A stretch of 8,676 nucleotides of DNA from an uncultured bacterium (GTDB taxonomy: Bacteria > Bdellovibrionota_C > UBA2361 > SZUA-149 > CALKYB01), in the NCBI GenBank assembly GCA_938003565.1, contig CALKYB010000315.1:1-8676 (forward strand), in the 5' to 3' direction. Shown piece after piece: positions 6,469-8,676 of the stretch. Within the stretch, counting starts at the first letter, position 1, and each line of letters begins with the position of its first letter. The position numbers and the translations under genes were made by a program. Under the pieces are notes generated by a model, which saw only the letters and a list, made by a program, of their open reading frames with translations, searched no databases and was not told the origin of the DNA.

Positions 6469-6512
6469 CGCAAATGGGTCGCAGAAAAGCAATTCTCTGC
6501 GACCCATTTGCG
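6469..6512. repeat. Perfect 17-bp inverted repeat (hairpin) upstream of the aldolase
   Basis: The left arm 6469-6485 (CGCAAATGGGTCGCAGA) is the exact reverse complement of the right arm 6496-6512, with a 10-base spacer. In aldolase mRNA it would be a very stable hairpin ending 29 bases before the ATG. The GC-rich core is flanked by AAA and TTT (CAAA...TTTG), which resembles a short bidirectional terminator, possibly for the beta-helix gene 245 bases upstream. It could equally be an operator or a leader structure. A 17-bp perfect match at this spacing is very unlikely by chance. Confidence 0.85.
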
Positions 6513-6756
6513 CCCACACGGTGAAAAAATATAAAACCTTATTCCTTATAGCTTCTCTAAAGGCATCAATCCTGTAGAAAAGCTCCATCTAATTTCACTA
6601 CAATCAATTTTCAAGGAACAGGTAGACGGAGAACATAACATAAGTCTCTTCGAACCTCCCATCTTAAGAAGCTCAAACTAGGAAGTAAAAATCCCGTTTC
6701 CCCTGGACAAACTCAATAAGCCCAAATAGTTACAACTAATTCACTTTTAGACTAGG
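6513..6756. other. Non-coding gap between the beta-helix gene and the palindrome
   Basis: Together with 6440-6512 this makes a 317-base stretch without a gene. I see no convincing coding frame, RNA gene or strong hairpin in 6513-6756. It is AT-rich near 6520-6545, where minus-strand TATATT and TATAAG boxes could serve an aldolase promoter, but no good -35 pairs with them. No clear terminator follows the beta-helix stop at 6757. Confidence 0.5.
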
Positions 6757-8676
6757 CTATTGACCAATTATCTTTGGGCAATGAGCAAGTTTTCGAATAT
6801 CACCGTTATAATCTGTAAGGTGGACACCCGCCCCTCTCGTCGATAAAAAATCTACGGAATGGGTGTTTCCACTGTGATTAAACTGAGTTCCGTACTCATC
6901 GTTTCCACCCTGAAACCAGTATATCGCCTCCATAGCTCCAGTGCCTCGAATATGATTATTCGTTACTTCCGAATTTTTGGGCCAACTAGGCGTGTCGTCA
7001 TTGCAGTAATCGAGGACTCTGTAAAAATAGCCTCCTGCACTTTTCTCCCTGGAATTGTACTCATAGATATTACAACTTATTTTATTGTTAAAACTTCTAT
7101 GAAAGGGTTTGTAGAAAAAATGTGTGAACTCTGAAACAAACTGGTTCCAGCCGTTTTCTGTAACTTTATCCGCAATCGCATGGTTATTGGTGATAGTGTT
7201 GTTGCCTACTGTATGCAATGCAAAATGGTTAGCAACTTTTCTTGGACCATCTGAACTTGCCGCAGTCTTCCAGTGACTAAAATTACCATGAGCAGAGAAA
7301 GACCCAGCTTGGTTCTTAACTAAGCGTTTACCACTATCAATCCCTATATTGGCTAATATTTTCATCGGCTTAGAAAAGGTCATTCGGATCTGCTTTTCAA
7401 TGTCACTCTTATCTCGAGTCTCCCAACCACCAAACACTATGGCATCCGCATCTAGACCAGAAGTTCCAAGCACTTGAAAATCTTCAAACAAGTTACTTGC
7501 AACTATTCCCGGACTAGGCTTTCTTCCAACCCCAGTAGTTCCGGCATAATGAACCCCGCGAAGTGTCCCATTAAACCTGCCTTCACCTATTCCTATGGTG
7601 TGAATATTCTTAAACTCGTTATTTACAATGTAAACATCATTTACCCCAGCTTGTAGTTTAACCAAGGCATAATTATTGGATGCCCCACCGTCAATACTTA
7701 CTGTTCCTCGAACATTACTCACACCACCGTTGACCATAGAGAATCTATGGGAGTTATTTCTTATTTGAAATACTAAGTTAACATTTTTTCCCGCAACATC
7801 AATTGGAGTATTTATAAAAGAAACATCAGTGGCAATAACATCGACCAGAACATATGCATTCCCTGTGGCAACAAACTTCATATTCTTAAAAGTTACGCCA
7901 CTTACCTTTACCTCTATTGGTCTTAGGTTAAAAGTTTGATTTCCACCATCAACACAACCCCCATCTCCAGCTTGCTGCATAGCAGCTTTCAGAATCGAGG
8001 CATCATTGGCGCCTCCAGAGGGAGATACAGAAATAGTTTTGGTGCAAGACGGTTCTGCTATATCTTGAATGCAGCTCTTAGCGTCGTCAATATACCACCA
8101 AGCCACATTCGGACGTTGGCGAAGATACTCACCCAGGTATTCATCTTTAGTTGACAGGCAATACTCATCGGGAGCAGACTTTGATATATCACCAAAACTT
8201 ATACAATCACCATCGGTCGTCCCAGGTGGCAAGACTTTAGTTGTGGTGGTTGGTTGTATAGTTGTTGGTGTTTCAATAACCGTAGTTGTTGTAGTGGTAG
8301 AAGTGGTGGTTGTAGAAACTGGGGTATCATTATTACTTAGAGTTCTAAATGTGGCGATATCTGAGAAGTTTCTTTTTAGCTTCTTCTCTGCGTCAAAAGA
8401 AACGACCACAAAAAAGTAATCCGTATTCGCTTTAAGACCTGGTAAATTATGGGTATGTTTAGCAGCAACTTCCAGATCTGCGTAACTAAACTCTTTCAAA
8501 AGGGATAAGTTATTTTTAGTCCCGTAGCGAACAACCGCTCTTCCAACACCGGTGAGCTCCAAATCAATCTTTGCAGAATTACTGCTAATTTCAGAAACCT
8601 GGGCATTCTTTAGAGTGGGAGAAACCTTAGAGTCGCTTGAATCATCAGTTGTGTCTACACTATCCGGTAAGGTCCT
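6757..8676 (-). CDS. Secreted FnIII / Thr-rich linker / beta-helix protein, partial (N-terminus beyond right edge)
   Basis: The frame is open to the window edge, giving the last 639 residues. A TTG at 8562 is not a real start, because 38 codons of matching sequence precede it. In order: a fibronectin type III domain at about residues 20-113 (AKIDLELTGVGRAVVRYGT, HNLPGLKANTDYFFVVVSF, FRTL); a Ser/Thr-rich linker at about 118-154; a short Cys-bearing region (C158, C173, C202, C211, C241); then a right-handed beta-helix-like part starting SPSGGANDASILKAAMQQAG, similar to the opening of pectate-lyase-fold proteins, with rungs such as VSGVTFKNMKF and VYIVNNEFKNIHTIGIG and many Asn residues. Domain style and cysteines suggest an extracellular or surface protein binding or cutting polysaccharide. 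No signal peptide is visible because the start is missing. I do not recognise a specific enzyme family or catalytic residues, so activity is unproven. It could be a lyase, a hydrolase or a non-catalytic adhesin. Confidence 0.8.
   Translation of the reverse strand, partial: RTLPDSVDTTDDSSDSKVSPTLKNAQVSEISSNSAKIDLELTGVGRAVVRYGTKNNLSLLKEFSYADLEVAAKHTHNLPGLKANTDYFFVVVSFDAEKKLKRNFSDIATFRTLSNNDTPVSTTTTSTTTTTTVIETPTTIQPTTTTKVLPPGTTDGDCISFGDISKSAPDEYCLSTKDEYLGEYLRQRPNVAWWYIDDAKSCIQDIAEPSCTKTISVSPSGGANDASILKAAMQQAGDGGCVDGGNQTFNLRPIEVKVSGVTFKNMKFVATGNAYVLVDVIATDVSFINTPIDVAGKNVNLVFQIRNNSHRFSMVNGGVSNVRGTVSIDGGASNNYALVKLQAGVNDVYIVNNEFKNIHTIGIGEGRFNGTLRGVHYAGTTGVGRKPSPGIVASNLFEDFQVLGTSGLDADAIVFGGWETRDKSDIEKQIRMTFSKPMKILANIGIDSGKRLVKNQAGSFSAHGNFSHWKTAASSDGPRKVANHFALHTVGNNTITNNHAIADKVTENGWNQFVSEFTHFFYKPFHRSFNNKISCNIYEYNSREKSAGGYFYRVLDYCNDDTPSWPKNSEVTNNHIRGTGAMEAIYWFQGGNDEYGTQFNHSGNTHSVDFLSTRGAGVHLTDYNGDIRKLAHCPKIIGQ
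8215..8325 (-). repeat. Thr-codon-rich tract encoding the interdomain linker
   Basis: This part of the beta-helix gene encodes a low-complexity stretch with runs of four to six Thr broken by Ser, Pro, Ile, Val and Lys, joining the FnIII domain to the Cys-bearing region. Such linkers are usually flexible spacers in secreted proteins. Codons are mixed (ACA, ACC, ACT), so it is not a simple triplet expansion, but it may still vary in length between strains. Confidence 0.8.

Noticed and set aside
6440..6517. N-terminal extension of the aldolase (start at 6517)
   Set aside because: The codons lie mostly in the 17-bp inverted repeat, the residues do not fit the family, and a GGAG site supports the ATG at 6439.
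6645..6660. Minus-strand GGTTCGAA resembling a tRNA T-loop
   Set aside because: The flanking bases do not form the T-arm stem, and no acceptor, D or anticodon arms are found around it.
8069..8419. Plus-strand frame with Val-rich runs
   Set aside because: It is the complement of the Thr-rich linker and FnIII coding sequence; the Val runs are a shadow of Thr codons.
8560..8562. TTG as the start of the beta-helix protein
   Set aside because: The frame is open for 38 more codons to the window edge and these complete the first strands of the FnIII domain, so the true start is outside the window.
1..8676. Defence island, prophage, transposon or CRISPR array
   Set aside because: No integrase, transposase, nuclease, helicase, phage gene or spaced direct repeats are visible; the genes are ordinary metabolic, signalling and secreted-protein genes.

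Overview
The window looks like chromosomal DNA from a bacterium of moderately low GC, by eye a little above 40%. It is probably an actinobacterium, perhaps one of the low-GC aquatic Actinomycetota. Three things point that way: a rhodanese with the CRIGERSSHTW active-site loop next to a SufE-like gene, the arrangement of mycobacterial sseA/Rv3284; a CoaBC of mycobacterial type in its PxM-TEMW segment; and a long Thr-rich linker in a secreted protein, a style common in Acidimicrobiia. The taxonomy is inference. I see no insertion sequence, integrase, tRNA, rRNA or CRISPR array.

Layout. Bases 1-1147, minus strand: a two-gene sulfur-transfer unit, a thiosulfate/3-mercaptopyruvate sulfurtransferase followed after 11 bases by sufE, which runs off the left edge. 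Bases 1148-1418: a divergent intergenic region with a plausible promoter for the sulfurtransferase and a strong 13-bp hairpin in front of the next gene. Bases 1419-5610, plus strand: three closely spaced genes, namely a six-TM hybrid-free sensor histidine kinase, an aldo/keto reductase, and coaBC of coenzyme A synthesis (gaps of 48 and 28 bases). Bases 5611-5743: a short convergent gap with an imperfect hairpin that may act as terminator. Bases 5744-6439, minus strand: a KDPG/KHG-family aldolase with a good Shine-Dalgarno site, preceded by a perfect 17-bp inverted repeat. Bases 6440-6756: a non-coding gap. Bases 6757-8676, minus strand: the C-terminal 639 residues of a large, apparently secreted protein made of a fibronectin type III domain, a Thr-rich linker and a right-handed beta-helix region, truncated at the right edge.

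How the genes may work together. The sulfurtransferase and SufE handle persulfide sulfur for Fe-S cluster assembly or related sulfur trafficking. The kinase, reductase and CoaBC may be co-transcribed, but I see no obvious functional link. The beta-helix protein beside a keto-acid sugar aldolase suggests, weakly, use of an acidic polysaccharide.

I found no convincing new multi-gene system. The most notable signals are two large perfect or near-perfect palindromes placed just upstream of the kinase and aldolase starts, a CoaBC whose decarboxylase half lacks the usual Asn/His of the PxMNxxMW motif, and the uncharacterised beta-helix protein.
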